Positions 48,036 through 57,444 of a stretch of 64,000 nucleotides of DNA are shown here, piece by piece. Each line of letters opens with the position of its first letter. Positions within the stretch are counted from its first letter, which is position 1. Source of the DNA: Bacteroidetes bacterium RIFCSPLOWO2_12_FULL_35_15. Its GTDB lineage: Bacteria; Bacteroidota; Bacteroidia; 2-12-FULL-35-15. A program made the translations under genes and the position numbers. The DNA lies in NCBI GenBank assembly GCA_001769385.1, contig MEPB01000070.1:62001-126000 (forward strand), written 5' to 3'. A model generated the notes under the pieces. The model searched no databases and was not told the DNA's origin. It was given only the letters and a program-made list of their open reading frames with translations.

Positions 48036-50186
48036 ATGAATTTTAACACTGCATTCCTGTCAGGAAAAATGAAACTTCTTTTAGTGTTTTTCATACTAAT
48101 AACTCAGTATTTTTTAAATGCTCAGAATGAAACAACTAAAAGATATGCTCATCAGGCCTTTATGACTTACAAAGTGTTAGAAAAATACCACTACAAACCA
48201 CAGCACTTAAATGATGACTTATCACAAAAATTAAATAAAGAATTTTTGAAAGCGATTGACCCTAGCGGATTATATTTTACAAAAAATGAAATAAATGAAT
48301 TTAAAAGCTGGGACAATCAACTGGATGAGGAGATAAAATCTGAATCTACAAACTATTTAACAATTATTTCTGATGTTTTTCATAAAAAATTAAATTGGGC
48401 AGATAGTATTATTCTGGCAATAACAGACCAACCATTTAACTTTAATGAAAAAGATACACTTCATTTTTTAGCTAAAAAATCCGAAATCAATTATGCAGCA
48501 GATGAAAAAAAATTAATAAAACGCTGGACCAAACTACTTAAATACCAAACATTGGAATTATTATATACGCCAACGGAAAAAAATAAAGATCCATTTTCGG
48601 TAGATATAAATGAAATGCTTAAAAATGAACCGGAAGCAAGATCAAAAATTGCAGCCCGAAATAAAAAGGTTATTAGAAGAATACTTGAACATGCTGATGG
48701 TTATTACAATTATATGGCATCCCTTTATATAAACGAATTAGTATCATTATACGACCCTCACTCTTCTTTTTTTTCTGCATCAGAAAAACAAGATTTTGAA
48801 TCTTCAATTTCTTCAAATGAATTATCATTTGGTTTTTATTTTAATGAAAATGAAAATGGCGAAATTGAAATTGTTTACATTACTCCCGGAGGCTCTGCCT
48901 GGAAATCTAACCTGCTTCATAAAGGAGATGTTATCCTGAAAATCAAACCTGAACTTAGAAATATAATTGATTTAATGTCTATCGGTTCTGATGAAGCAAT
49001 GGAATTAATGAGTTCAATAAACGACAATCAAGCAGAATTTACTATCAGAAAAACCAATGGCCAAATTAATAAAATCACATTAATAAAATCAAAAATAAGG
49101 TCGGAGGAAAACATAGTAAAAAGCTTTATTTTAAAGGGGGATAAAAAAATCGGCTATATCTCCCTACCAAGTTTTTATACAGAATTGGAAAACAAAAATC
49201 CATTAGGATGTGCCAATGATGTAGCAAAAGAAATAGTTAAATTACAAGATGAAAATATTGAAGGACTGATACTGGACTTAAGATACAATGGTGGCGGTTC
49301 TGTTGGAGAAGCAATGGGGTTAATGGGGCTGTTTATTGACGAAGGCCCTTTATGCATTAATAAAAAGTGTAATGAAAAACCTCACCTTCTGAAAGATTAT
49401 AACAGAGGAACTGCATATAGTGGAGCTTTGGTTATTATGATAAACGGCCTGAGCGCTTCTGCATCCGAAATATTTTCTGCAACACTTCAGGATTATAATC
49501 GAGCCATACTCGTTGGAAGCTCAACCTATGGCAAAGCTACCGGGCAAATTATTATTCCCCTCGATACCACATTTAGCTTATCCGATATTGAAGCAGGAGC
49601 ATTAGCTACAAAAGAAAGCAATTTGGGATATATTAAAATTACTACTGAAGGATTTTATAGAGTGACAAATGCCACGCATCAAAAAAAAGGTGTTTCCCCC
49701 GATATCAATTTATTGGAGCCTTATTATTATGCTGATTACAAAGAATCATCAGAGCCCTATGCATTATCAAATGATAGCATTACTAAAAAAGTTATTTATA
49801 CGCCACTCTTATCATTGCCTATTAAAGAATTAAGAGGAAAAAGTAATAACAGACTTGCAAACAGCATAAATTTTAAAAGACTGAATAAGATCAACGACTC
49901 TTTACATTTACTGTCAAATAAAGAAATAGCCGTTATTTTAACTCCGCAGTTTTTTAAGAAAAACGAAAAAATAACACAAACTTTGCTGGAGGACATGGAG
50001 AAAAATTTATACGATTCTGCTTCTTCATATATAGCTATCAATAATGTTTATGATAAAAAAGTAATCGATTTTGATGAATTTACCAAAGAGATAAACCAAC
50101 GCTCATTAAGTACTCTACAAAAAGATATATACATTCAAGAAGTTTACTTCATTCTTAAAGATTTAATTACTTTAGACAAAAATTAA
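48036..50186 (+). CDS. Carboxy-terminal processing protease (Prc/Tsp, peptidase S41)
   Basis: The 716-residue protein has a signal peptide or anchor (about 10-30), an N-terminal region typical of Prc (LHKGDV, DPHSSFFSASEKQDFESSIS), a PDZ domain (about 260-345), and the S41 protease core with GLILDLRYNGGGSVGEA, the catalytic Ser in LSASASEIFSA and Lys in STYGKATGQ. It degrades or trims periplasmic proteins from the C-terminus. The length and order match tail-specific proteases. The next gene starts five bases later. Confidence 0.94.
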   Translation: MNFNTAFLSGKMKLLLVFFILITQYFLNAQNETTKRYAHQAFMTYKVLEKYHYKPQHLNDDLSQKLNKEFLKAIDPSGLYFTKNEINEFKSWDNQLDEEIKSESTNYLTIISDVFHKKLNWADSIILAITDQPFNFNEKDTLHFLAKKSEINYAADEKKLIKRWTKLLKYQTLELLYTPTEKNKDPFSVDINEMLKNEPEARSKIAARNKKVIRRILEHADGYYNYMASLYINELVSLYDPHSSFFSASEKQDFESSISSNELSFGFYFNENENGEIEIVYITPGGSAWKSNLLHKGDVILKIKPELRNIIDLMSIGSDEAMELMSSINDNQAEFTIRKTNGQINKITLIKSKIRSEENIVKSFILKGDKKIGYISLPSFYTELENKNPLGCANDVAKEIVKLQDENIEGLILDLRYNGGGSVGEAMGLMGLFIDEGPLCINKKCNEKPHLLKDYNRGTAYSGALVIMINGLSASASEIFSATLQDYNRAILVGSSTYGKATGQIIIPLDTTFSLSDIEAGALATKESNLGYIKITTEGFYRVTNATHQKKGVSPDINLLEPYYYADYKESSEPYALSNDSITKKVIYTPLLSLPIKELRGKSNNRLANSINFKRLNKINDSLHLLSNKEIAVILTPQFFKKNEKITQTLLEDMEKNLYDSASSYIAINNVYDKKVIDFDEFTKEINQRSLSTLQKDIYIQEVYFILKDLITLDKN

Positions 50187-50190
50187 TAAA

Positions 50191-51222
50191 ATGAAAAAAT
50201 CTATTCTACTAACAGTTATAGTATTTATAACTTTTAATACATCCGACTTTGCACAAGGTGCTGGTAACTATATGGATAAAATGTCAAAAGAATTTAATGA
50301 CATTTCTATAGATATGTGGGATTATACAAGTGCCGTGGCCCATGGAAAAAGTGCCCGAAAAGTTGAAAGCAGAAGGAAAGATGTTTTAAAATCAAACAAA
50401 GATGCACAGGTAAAAATTAAAAACATGGGAGCATTTGATGGCGATATGATCTTAAAAGATTCTGCCTTGTCATTTTTAAAATTAAGCTACAATGTAATTA
50501 ATTTTGATTATGCTAAAATTGTTGATATGGAAGAAATTGCAGAACAATCTTATGATGCAATGGAAGCATATTTACTTGCTCAGGAAAAAGCAAATGAAAA
50601 ATTAAATGCATCAAGCGATATGTTATCAGCGCAAAGTAAGGGGTTCGCTGCCAGGCACAACATTACCTTGATCGACACAGAAGGTAAAATTGAAAAGAAC
50701 CTAAATATAGCCGGAAAAGCTTTTAAATTCTACAATGTAGCATATTTAATATTTTTTAAATCATTCAAACAAGAAGCTTATATGATTGATGCTTTAAATA
50801 AAAATGATGTGAATGCATTGAAACAAAATGCTGATGCCCTTGCAAAATCTGCTGTAGAAGGATTACAAAAATTGGACACTTTAAAAGCATTTAAAGGAGA
50901 TAATACATTAAAAATTGCCTGTAAGGATATGCTCACATTTTATAAAAATGAAGCAACAACAAAAATCCCTATCATGGTTAATTTTGCGGTTAAAAAAGAA
51001 AATTTCGATAAGATCAAAACTGTTATTGATGCAAAAGAGCCAAAATCAAGGACAAAACAAGACATTGATGGTTTCAATGTTGCTGTTAATGACTTTAATA
51101 AAGCTTCAACGGAATACAACAATGTTAACAATGAATTAAATACAAATAGAACCAAATTTTTAAGCAAATGGAACGATTCTGTTTCTAAATTTTTAGACAA
51201 ACAAGTTCCGAAGAAAAAATAA
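50191..51222 (+). CDS. Secreted helical protein (LIC11966-like surface protein)
   Basis: The 343-residue product has a signal peptide (cleavage near FAQ-GA) and is otherwise almost entirely alpha-helical and Lys-rich, with VARKVESRRKDVLK-like and FDGDMILKDSALSFLKLSYN segments. It resembles the family called LIC11966 surface proteins, though I identify it only from the overall pattern. It is in the same operon as the processing protease and may be a substrate or partner. Confidence 0.75.
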   Translation: MKKSILLTVIVFITFNTSDFAQGAGNYMDKMSKEFNDISIDMWDYTSAVAHGKSARKVESRRKDVLKSNKDAQVKIKNMGAFDGDMILKDSALSFLKLSYNVINFDYAKIVDMEEIAEQSYDAMEAYLLAQEKANEKLNASSDMLSAQSKGFAARHNITLIDTEGKIEKNLNIAGKAFKFYNVAYLIFFKSFKQEAYMIDALNKNDVNALKQNADALAKSAVEGLQKLDTLKAFKGDNTLKIACKDMLTFYKNEATTKIPIMVNFAVKKENFDKIKTVIDAKEPKSRTKQDIDGFNVAVNDFNKASTEYNNVNNELNTNRTKFLSKWNDSVSKFLDKQVPKKK

Positions 51223-51362
51223 AATTCTACTTGTTGTAAATGTAAAAAACTGAAATTTCCCTGTATAAAGTGGGTTAGTAGATCAACGTGCATTTTTAGC
51301 GTATCCTTAATGGTTTTTTATTAATTTAGGTACCAATACATTAAAAAAATAATTCCAAAATC

Positions 51363-52028
51363 TTGCACGATAGCCCTATATTAATAGTAATAATTATTGC
51401 GGTATTCATTATCATTATAGCTTATTCAATGTATTTCAGCAAGGAGGCTGTTGTTAGAAGAAAACTTCGCAGTATGGAAGGGAAAAGGATTTCTGACTTT
51501 CAAAGTGGTGAAGTAGCGAAGGTAAAAGGAAGTATAAAATACGTTGGCGATACCTTAACAGCACCATTGTCGGGAAGAAAATGCGCCTTTTATCATGTGT
51601 TGGTGGAGGAGAGAAGATCAAATGGGAAAAACTCACATTGGGTAACAATTATTGAAGAAGAAATAGCAAGTACTCTTATCATTAAAGATGGCAATTCCTA
51701 TGCACTGATAGAAACCAAAATGATAAAAAATTACCTGTTGGAGGATGCTCAATATTCATCGGGCTTTTTAAATGATGCTAGCGAAACACTTCAATCGTAT
51801 CTCAAAAAACATGATCGCGATAGTGTTAGTTGGATCGGGTTGAACAATGCCATCCGATATAAAGAAGGGATTTTGGAAGAAGGTGAATTAATTGCCGTTA
51901 CAGGAAAAGGAAATTGGAAAAGAAAGAGTGAGATCAAATTGGATATTCCGGCAGAAAAAATTTTAGTAATTGGCGCTCATGATAACGAACCTGTTTATTT
52001 TAGTGATGATCCGGTGGTGCTGGAGTAA
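51363..52028 (+). CDS. Membrane-anchored GIDE-domain protein
   Basis: The product of about 221 residues has an N-terminal membrane helix (ILIVIIIAVFIIIIAYSMYF) and a GIDE (MULAN-like) domain with VAKVKGSIKYVGDTLTAPLS, GRKCAFYHVLVEE and the later ALIETK and EEGELIAVTGKG segments. The only in-frame start that includes the helix is TTG 51363; the first ATG falls inside the helix. In eukaryotes the domain sits in a membrane E3 ligase; here there is no RING domain and the role is unknown. Confidence 0.82.
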   Translation: MHDSPILIVIIIAVFIIIIAYSMYFSKEAVVRRKLRSMEGKRISDFQSGEVAKVKGSIKYVGDTLTAPLSGRKCAFYHVLVEERRSNGKNSHWVTIIEEEIASTLIIKDGNSYALIETKMIKNYLLEDAQYSSGFLNDASETLQSYLKKHDRDSVSWIGLNNAIRYKEGILEEGELIAVTGKGNWKRKSEIKLDIPAEKILVIGAHDNEPVYFSDDPVVLE

Positions 52029-52039
52029 GATTACATTCT

Positions 52040-53425
52040 TTAATTAATTTTTGATTGAAGCTTTATAGTTTCGGTAAGTTTGGCCTTAGCATCATCTTCA
52101 CTCCCGATAAAAAGATAAAAACCGTTTCCTTTATTTGCAAGTTGTGAAATAAGCTGCTTCCCGCCCTTGTTCTGACCAAATGCGAGCACCGAAAACTGAA
52201 TTTGTTCCCCTGCTTTCTTCCCGATATAATTCATCAACTCCTCTTCTGTATCTGCCAATCCGTTAAAGCCCCCATCGGTTGAAAGTGCGATCTGATTTAC
52301 TCCCTGCTTTTTGAAATTCTTTTCGGCATTTTCATAAGCAACACTTATTGCTTTTCCTCCTGATGTTTTTCCCCCGCATTTCAGCTGTTGAATTACGCTG
52401 ATTATTTTTTCCTGATCAGAACCTGCTACTCCTGCAAGTATTACAGTAGCCTCATCGGCATACGTGATGATGCTGAGTTTATCTTCCGTACGAAGCAGTC
52501 TGGTTAGTTCTATCATTGATTTTTTTAGCAGCGGCATTCGGTCCGGACCATTCATACTTCCCGAAATATCAATTAAAAAAATAATATTATTCTCTTTATA
52601 ATTTGCAAGAGAAAAATCAGGATGTTCCTCTGCTTTAACCGTCATTATTTCTTTCTGCACTATTACTATTGAATCTTTGAACAACTGAATCGGTTTTTCT
52701 TTCTGCACAATTACTACCGAATCTTTAAACAACAAGATCGGTTTTTCTTTTGCTGCAAGTGCAACTAATTCTACGATCACTTTTTTATTTTTCGGATTGA
52801 AATTTTTTAAAAGTGTTTTGCTTTTGTATCCCGGATGTTCTATATACAGTAAACGATACCCAATCTCCGATCTTTGCTTGTAATCACCCTCGCTGTTGCT
52901 ATAGTGCTGAGCAAAGCGTTCGCTTTGTTCTATTTCAATTAATGAATTGGATAGTGGTTGTTTGGTCACAGAATCCTGCACATGTATTTCCATTTCAAAT
53001 TCAAAAGGTTTGCGTGCATTGCTGAAAGAAGGGCAGGCATCGTTTGCATATTCATCAAAGCTCAGCACTTCACCTTTAAAGATTATTTCAACAGGAGTTT
53101 GTGATGAACTATGATAAACAGGAATTGAAATATTGAATTTTCCTTTTAATTTCGGTTTGTAAATAATGGCGATGATTCCACTTTCTCCCGGGTTAATCGC
53201 ATCTGAAGGAACACTTACTTCAAACTCTTGTGAATAAAATCGCTTGAATACAAATATTTTTTTGTCTGAAGTATTCTTTACTTCAACCGTATCAATAGTG
53301 CTTATCCAGTTCTTAACTTTCTGAAAATTAAATTCTGTTTTGCTGAATGTAAGTCCATCATGTTCTGTTTGCGCAGACAAATAAATGGGAAGGAAATAAA
53401 GAAAAACACAAAAGAGTTTATTCAT
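52040..53425 (-). CDS. Secreted von Willebrand A-domain protein
   Basis: The 461-residue protein starts at an ATG at 53425 giving a proper signal peptide (NKLFCVFLYFLPIYLSAQ); a longer frame from 53467 adds 14 unsupported residues. It has an Ig-like DUF1573-type domain (about 25-120), a carboxypeptidase-regulatory-like repeat region, a duplicated segment (KEKPILLFKDSVVIVQKEKP), and a C-terminal vWA domain (about 280-455) with the MIDAS motif DISGSMNGPD and DGGFNG. It probably binds protein partners through metal at the cell surface. Confidence 0.88.
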   Translation of the reverse strand: MNKLFCVFLYFLPIYLSAQTEHDGLTFSKTEFNFQKVKNWISTIDTVEVKNTSDKKIFVFKRFYSQEFEVSVPSDAINPGESGIIAIIYKPKLKGKFNISIPVYHSSSQTPVEIIFKGEVLSFDEYANDACPSFSNARKPFEFEMEIHVQDSVTKQPLSNSLIEIEQSERFAQHYSNSEGDYKQRSEIGYRLLYIEHPGYKSKTLLKNFNPKNKKVIVELVALAAKEKPILLFKDSVVIVQKEKPIQLFKDSIVIVQKEIMTVKAEEHPDFSLANYKENNIIFLIDISGSMNGPDRMPLLKKSMIELTRLLRTEDKLSIITYADEATVILAGVAGSDQEKIISVIQQLKCGGKTSGGKAISVAYENAEKNFKKQGVNQIALSTDGGFNGLADTEEELMNYIGKKAGEQIQFSVLAFGQNKGGKQLISQLANKGNGFYLFIGSEDDAKAKLTETIKLQSKIN

Positions 53426-53475
53426 TGAAATTAGCGTTATGCGATAAGAAAAAATTACAATTATCACTTGTTGGG

Positions 53476-53574
53476 CGTAGCGTCCCGCTACGTCCTTTTT
53501 TTATCGGCATCTTGCCGAAAAAAATACAATAAGGCGAGACGCCTTGTTAAAATTAACATAGCGGGACGCTACGC
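53476..53574. repeat. Composite palindromic repeat of four triloop hairpins
   Basis: Four perfect inverted repeats with 3-base loops follow one another: CGTAGCG-TCC-CGCTACG (53476-53492), CGGCA-TCT-TGCCG (53505-53517), AAGGCG-AGA-CGCCTT (53531-53545) and TAGCG-GGA-CGCTA (53559-53571). The first and last are also reverse complements of each other (16 bases, 53475-53490 with 53559-53574), so the whole element can form a large cruciform. Partial copies lie at 47811 and 56094. Confidence 0.75.
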
Positions 53575-53607
53575 TCAATGTCATTAAGTCAAGAAGCCTT
53601 TCGCACA

Positions 53608-53690
53608 TATTTCGATGCTTCGATAAAAGCTCAGCACAGGCCAAGCTCAATATGATCTGCGTGCTGTCAGTCTGAGTTTTTCGAAGACTT
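53608..53690. repeat. Second dispersed repeat with imperfect inverted ends
   Basis: The segment contains CTTCGATAAAAGCTCAGCAC and, further on, CTGAGTTTTTCGAAG, whose reverse complement (CTTCGAAAAACTCAG) resembles the first. The central part includes CACAGGCC and GTGCTGTCAGTC. Related sequence occurs at about 47,605-47,650 and, in part, near 45,695-45,711 (CAGTTTGTCGAAGACTG). Confidence 0.5.
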
Positions 53691-53793
53691 TTGCATGGCA
53701 TTTTATAGTAAAATCCTTAACTTAATGACATTGGACGCTACGTTCAACGTAGATTCTGATGGTAAAGCTTTGTACCCCGTATATCTGATTCAA

Positions 53794-55866
53794 CTATTTT
53801 ATCATAACCTTGAATTCTATTCTTCGGTTCTGAGCATGTTCCTCATCAGAGCAAGTAATTCCATTTGCGCAGCGGTTTAACAATTTTGTTTCACCGTATC
53901 CTTTACCAACAATTCTGGTAGCAGGTATTCCATTTGAAATAATATAATCAACAGCTGCCTTTGCTCTTTTCTCTGACAGCATCATATTGGCAGCATCCGA
54001 TCCATTTGAATCAGTATGGGAACTTAACTCAACAATAATACCGGGCATTGTTTCCATTACTCCGATCACTTTATCAAGGATCTTTTTTGCTTCGGATTGA
54101 AGTGTGGCATCATTGGTTTTAAAAGTAACTCTTTCTTTTAAATTGTATTCCGATTCTTTTGCTGCAGAAGCGTTTAATGTTTCACCTGCCTTTTCTTTGC
54201 TTTTCGAATTAAGTACTTTTAGCCAAGGATCGTCAACATAGGTGTATGTAAGTTTTGTTTCTTCGTAACTCAGGAATTCATATTTAAAAACATTTCCTTC
54301 TTTTTCAAATTCCTTTATAGGATTATTATTTGCATCTCTTAAAACAATTCCACCTACTGATTTAACTGACGATGAAGTAGCATCAACATTGATCTGGTAA
54401 TAGTAATCGGATACAAGATCAGCAAAAACAAATTTTCCTGTTTCGTCTGTCTTGGTAGTTTGCAGTATTTGCTCTTTATCATTCAGTAACTGTACTCCAA
54501 TATTTACCAAAGCCTTACCATCAGTCCCCTTTGCAAAAAGCATCCCTATTAGCTCTGTTTTAAGATCCGTATCTTCCACTTTCATGTAGGAAAGTGTTTT
54601 AATATCCGCTATCAGAAATTTAAACTGGAACTTACCAGCATTATCCATCTGCAACGTTTTCACATCATTGCCATTTTTATCTTTCAACAAAATACTCTTT
54701 ATCGAAGCACTCTCCGGAATACCGGAAACATCCAGCGATATCAAATAATTCTGATCCGTAGCAAGGGAATTAAATTCAAACTCCCCCATATTATTTGTTG
54801 CAACCGATTTTAAGAGCAGACCTTTGTTATTTAAAAGGTTCACTTTCGCATCCTGTAGCGGTTTATTACTTCCATCTCCTGTAAATATCTTTCCGTTAAC
54901 AACAGCTGTATTATTTTCGGCATCCAATTTCATCAATGCTATTGTTGTCCTATCTGCAGGTAGCAAATCAAATTTCATTTTGCCTTTTTCATCCAGGCTG
55001 GTAGTGCTGATTTCTTTCCCGTTTTTGTTACTGATCATAATTTTTGCAAAAGCAGGCAATGATGCATCAGGCTCTGCAAGACGCACTAAATATGCTTCAT
55101 CGGGTTTGAGCAATTTAAATGCAAAGCCTCCTAACTGATTGGTTTTGGTGGTTTCAACAACTTCCCCTTTACTATTTACCAGTTCAATTTTTTTGTTACT
55201 TAAAGGTTTCCATCTTTTATCAAACACAGCAAGAGTAGCTGAAACTTTAATGTATTTTTTAAATTCTTCTTTTGCATTTTTTAATCGCTCCTTTTTTGCC
55301 GCTACCTTTTTTTCTCTTTCAACTTTTTCCAACGCTTCTTTTTCGGCACTCGCTTTCCTTTCAGACTCCTGCATTTCTTTTACTATACCATTTGCAAAAT
55401 CTGTCATGTACTGAACATCATCTTTTATCTGTTTTTCTGAGGGATCATAAGACACCTTGGTAAAAGGGTAGTTGTATTTTTTCTTATCAAAACTTTCCAC
55501 ATCTGTTTTAAAACAAGGAACTTCTGTCTGGTAGGTATAAAAAATGTTGTCTTTCCCTTTGGGAACATGCGCATCAAAAAGCAGGTGCATATTCAAATAG
55601 CCGGTTTTTTCGAATGTTATTTTATAATCTGTATGGAAAGGCAGATCAAAATGAAATTTTCCATTTTTATCTGATTTGCATTGTTGAAACAATTCTCCAT
55701 TTTTGAAAACAGTTACTTGCATACCTGGTAATGGCATTTTCTCAAAAATAGTTTTACCCCGGCATTCAATTATATAGCCGGAGCCTTGTGCTTTCGCGGA
55801 GGGAAATGAAATTGTTAGATATAAAATCCCTAAAAAAAAGAAACGGATTAGTAAGTTCTTCTTCAT
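53794..55866 (-). CDS. OmpA-family protein with carboxypeptidase-regulatory-like repeats
   Basis: The 690-residue protein has a signal peptide (cleavage near AKA-QG), a carboxypeptidase-regulatory-like domain, a charged coiled coil (about 140-215), at least three related beta-sandwich repeats each ending with TTKTN(Q/E)xGxFxF-type motifs (about 215-535), and a C-terminal OmpA domain (about 580-690) with ELSSHTDSNGSDAANMMLSE and NRRIEFKV that binds peptidoglycan. It links the outer envelope to the cell wall. The architecture is common in Bacteroidota, sometimes near T9SS genes. Confidence 0.92.
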   Translation of the reverse strand: MKKNLLIRFFFLGILYLTISFPSAKAQGSGYIIECRGKTIFEKMPLPGMQVTVFKNGELFQQCKSDKNGKFHFDLPFHTDYKITFEKTGYLNMHLLFDAHVPKGKDNIFYTYQTEVPCFKTDVESFDKKKYNYPFTKVSYDPSEKQIKDDVQYMTDFANGIVKEMQESERKASAEKEALEKVEREKKVAAKKERLKNAKEEFKKYIKVSATLAVFDKRWKPLSNKKIELVNSKGEVVETTKTNQLGGFAFKLLKPDEAYLVRLAEPDASLPAFAKIMISNKNGKEISTTSLDEKGKMKFDLLPADRTTIALMKLDAENNTAVVNGKIFTGDGSNKPLQDAKVNLLNNKGLLLKSVATNNMGEFEFNSLATDQNYLISLDVSGIPESASIKSILLKDKNGNDVKTLQMDNAGKFQFKFLIADIKTLSYMKVEDTDLKTELIGMLFAKGTDGKALVNIGVQLLNDKEQILQTTKTDETGKFVFADLVSDYYYQINVDATSSSVKSVGGIVLRDANNNPIKEFEKEGNVFKYEFLSYEETKLTYTYVDDPWLKVLNSKSKEKAGETLNASAAKESEYNLKERVTFKTNDATLQSEAKKILDKVIGVMETMPGIIVELSSHTDSNGSDAANMMLSEKRAKAAVDYIISNGIPATRIVGKGYGETKLLNRCANGITCSDEEHAQNRRIEFKVMIK

Positions 55867-56249
55867 ATTTTTTCTATTTGTTCATGGATAAATAATTTGT
55901 TTGTCCGATGCCTCATCAAATTCAAAATCATTCCTGTCCAATTATGGCAGGTTCATTCTAGGTTTGTATCAAAAAATATGTTGACTCATTTTATATAAAA
56001 CAAAGTAATGAAAATTTATGGCAATGCACAATATTTCAGAAGATTTTTTATTTCTTTGAAAATAGTTTGTTTTCATATTTTAAGAAAAATAATAAGGCGA
56101 GACGCCTTGTGATAATGAGCATAGCGGGACGCTGGACTCAACGGGGAGATGATTTGTTAAAATGAAAGTAGAGAGACGCTCAACGGGTAATAATTTGTAT
56201 CTTGCTTATCTTAATATGGAAATATGATTATTAATTAATAAACACTACA
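55867..56249. other. 383-base gap with a repeat copy
   Basis: The region between the OmpA gene and the LRR gene holds a partial copy of the palindromic element (56094-56133) and a fragment at about 56,172-56,187 (GAGACGCTCAACGGG). No ORF is supported. A promoter for the LRR gene should lie in the last 60 bases. Confidence 0.5.
56094..56133. repeat. Partial copy of the palindromic repeat
   Basis: AAGGCG-AGA-CGCCTT (56094-56108) is identical, with its flanks, to 53531-53545, and TAGCGGGACGCT (56122-56133) matches 53559-53570. It thus carries the right half of the element at 53476-53574. Confidence 0.65.
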
Positions 56250-57374
56250 ATGGTTATTGCTAAGGAATTAAAAATAATAAAACAGCTTGAAAAGGATCTA
56301 GAGATAGAATTTGAGTTTGCAAAAGATGAATTTGATAACAATCCTAAAAATGCTTGTTTAGTGAAAAATAATCATGTAAAAGGCTTAAGTCTCACGGAGT
56401 TACAAATTAAAAAAATACCCGATGCCATTTTGTTATTAAATAATTTGGAAGTTTTACATATTCAATCAACTGGGTTAAGTGATATTTCAGGGTTAAAAAA
56501 GTTGAATAAATTAACAAATTTGGTTTTAAGTGGTAATGAAATTATTGATATTTCTTCTATTGCAGATTTAACTAAATTGAAAAGTCTTAAAGTAGATAAT
56601 AATCAGATTTCAGAAATTAATGCTTTAAAAAAATTAAGCAGTTTAAAGGTGTTGAATTTGTGGGATAACAACATTATTGATATTTCACCTCTTAAAAAAT
56701 TGATTAATCTAGAAAATCTTGTTCTCTGGGACAATCCTATAAAAAACATTGAACCTTTAGGCGAATTAATTAATTTAACTCATCTTGATTTATATGGCGG
56801 GGATTTTCAAAATATTTCTCCTTTAAAAGGATTATTAAATCTAAATAGTCTTGATTTAATGTCAAATAAATTAACCGACATCTCTATTTTAAGGGGATTA
56901 AAAAATTTGGAAAGTCTTTTTTTAAGTTTCAATCAATTAGCAGACATTTCTTCTTTAAATGGATTAATTAATTTAAAAAGATTGGCTTTAGGGTCTAATC
57001 AAATTAGTAATATTTCTGTTTTAAGTGAACTGAAATTCCTTAAAGATCTTGATTTAAGCCACAATCAATTGGTTGAGATTAAAGATTTAAACAGCCTGAA
57101 GGCTTTAAAGTCGCTTGATTTAAGCCAAAATAGGCTTGCCGACATTTCTCCCTTAAGTGAATTAAATTTATCTAATCTTAAACTGACAAATAATGAAATT
57201 TGTGAATTTCCGAAATGGCTTCTAAACACAAGTATGGAAATATTTTCTATAGAAGAAAACTACTCTCGGGAAGGCATTAATATTTATAACAATCCAATAA
57301 AAGATGTTCCAATTGAATTAATAAAGCTCGGGAAGGAAGCTATTGGAGATTATTTTAATTCATTAATTAATTAA
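56250..57374 (+). CDS. Leucine-rich-repeat N-terminal half of a split Roco protein
   Basis: The 374-residue ORF has a short N-terminal helix-rich region, then about eleven 22-residue leucine-rich repeats of the SDS22/internalin type (L..L..L.L..N.I.DIS.L), and ends with the linker typical of Roco proteins, ELIKLGKEAIGDYFNSLIN. In intact family members this runs straight into a Roc GTPase. Here the frame stops at TAA 57372-57374 inside a tetranucleotide repeat. Deleting one 4-base unit would continue it as ...SLINGSQPINEIKVILLGEG, which is the expected junction. The LRR part should sense a ligand or partner. Confidence 0.9.
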   Translation: MVIAKELKIIKQLEKDLEIEFEFAKDEFDNNPKNACLVKNNHVKGLSLTELQIKKIPDAILLLNNLEVLHIQSTGLSDISGLKKLNKLTNLVLSGNEIIDISSIADLTKLKSLKVDNNQISEINALKKLSSLKVLNLWDNNIIDISPLKKLINLENLVLWDNPIKNIEPLGELINLTHLDLYGGDFQNISPLKGLLNLNSLDLMSNKLTDISILRGLKNLESLFLSFNQLADISSLNGLINLKRLALGSNQISNISVLSELKFLKDLDLSHNQLVEIKDLNSLKALKSLDLSQNRLADISPLSELNLSNLKLTNNEICEFPKWLLNTSMEIFSIEENYSREGINIYNNPIKDVPIELIKLGKEAIGDYFNSLIN

Positions 57375-57375
57375 T
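57362..57375 (+). repeat. ATTA tetranucleotide repeat at the Roco frameshift
   Basis: The repeat is 14 bases long (3.5 units of ATTA) and contains the stop of the LRR ORF. Loss of one unit restores a single reading frame with the Roc-COR ORF, the arrangement expected for slippage or phase variation. Confidence 0.8.
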
Positions 57376-57444
57376 GGTTCACAACCAATTAATGAGATAA
57401 AAGTAATTCTTTTAGGCGAAGGGGCAGCAGGAAAAACTTCCTTA

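Larger units (their letters stand above)
53426..53793. other. Intergenic region made largely of dispersed repeats
   Basis: These 368 bases hold the composite palindromic element at 53476-53574 and a second repeat at about 53,608-53,690. The small ORFs that cover them are not genes. Confidence 0.55.
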
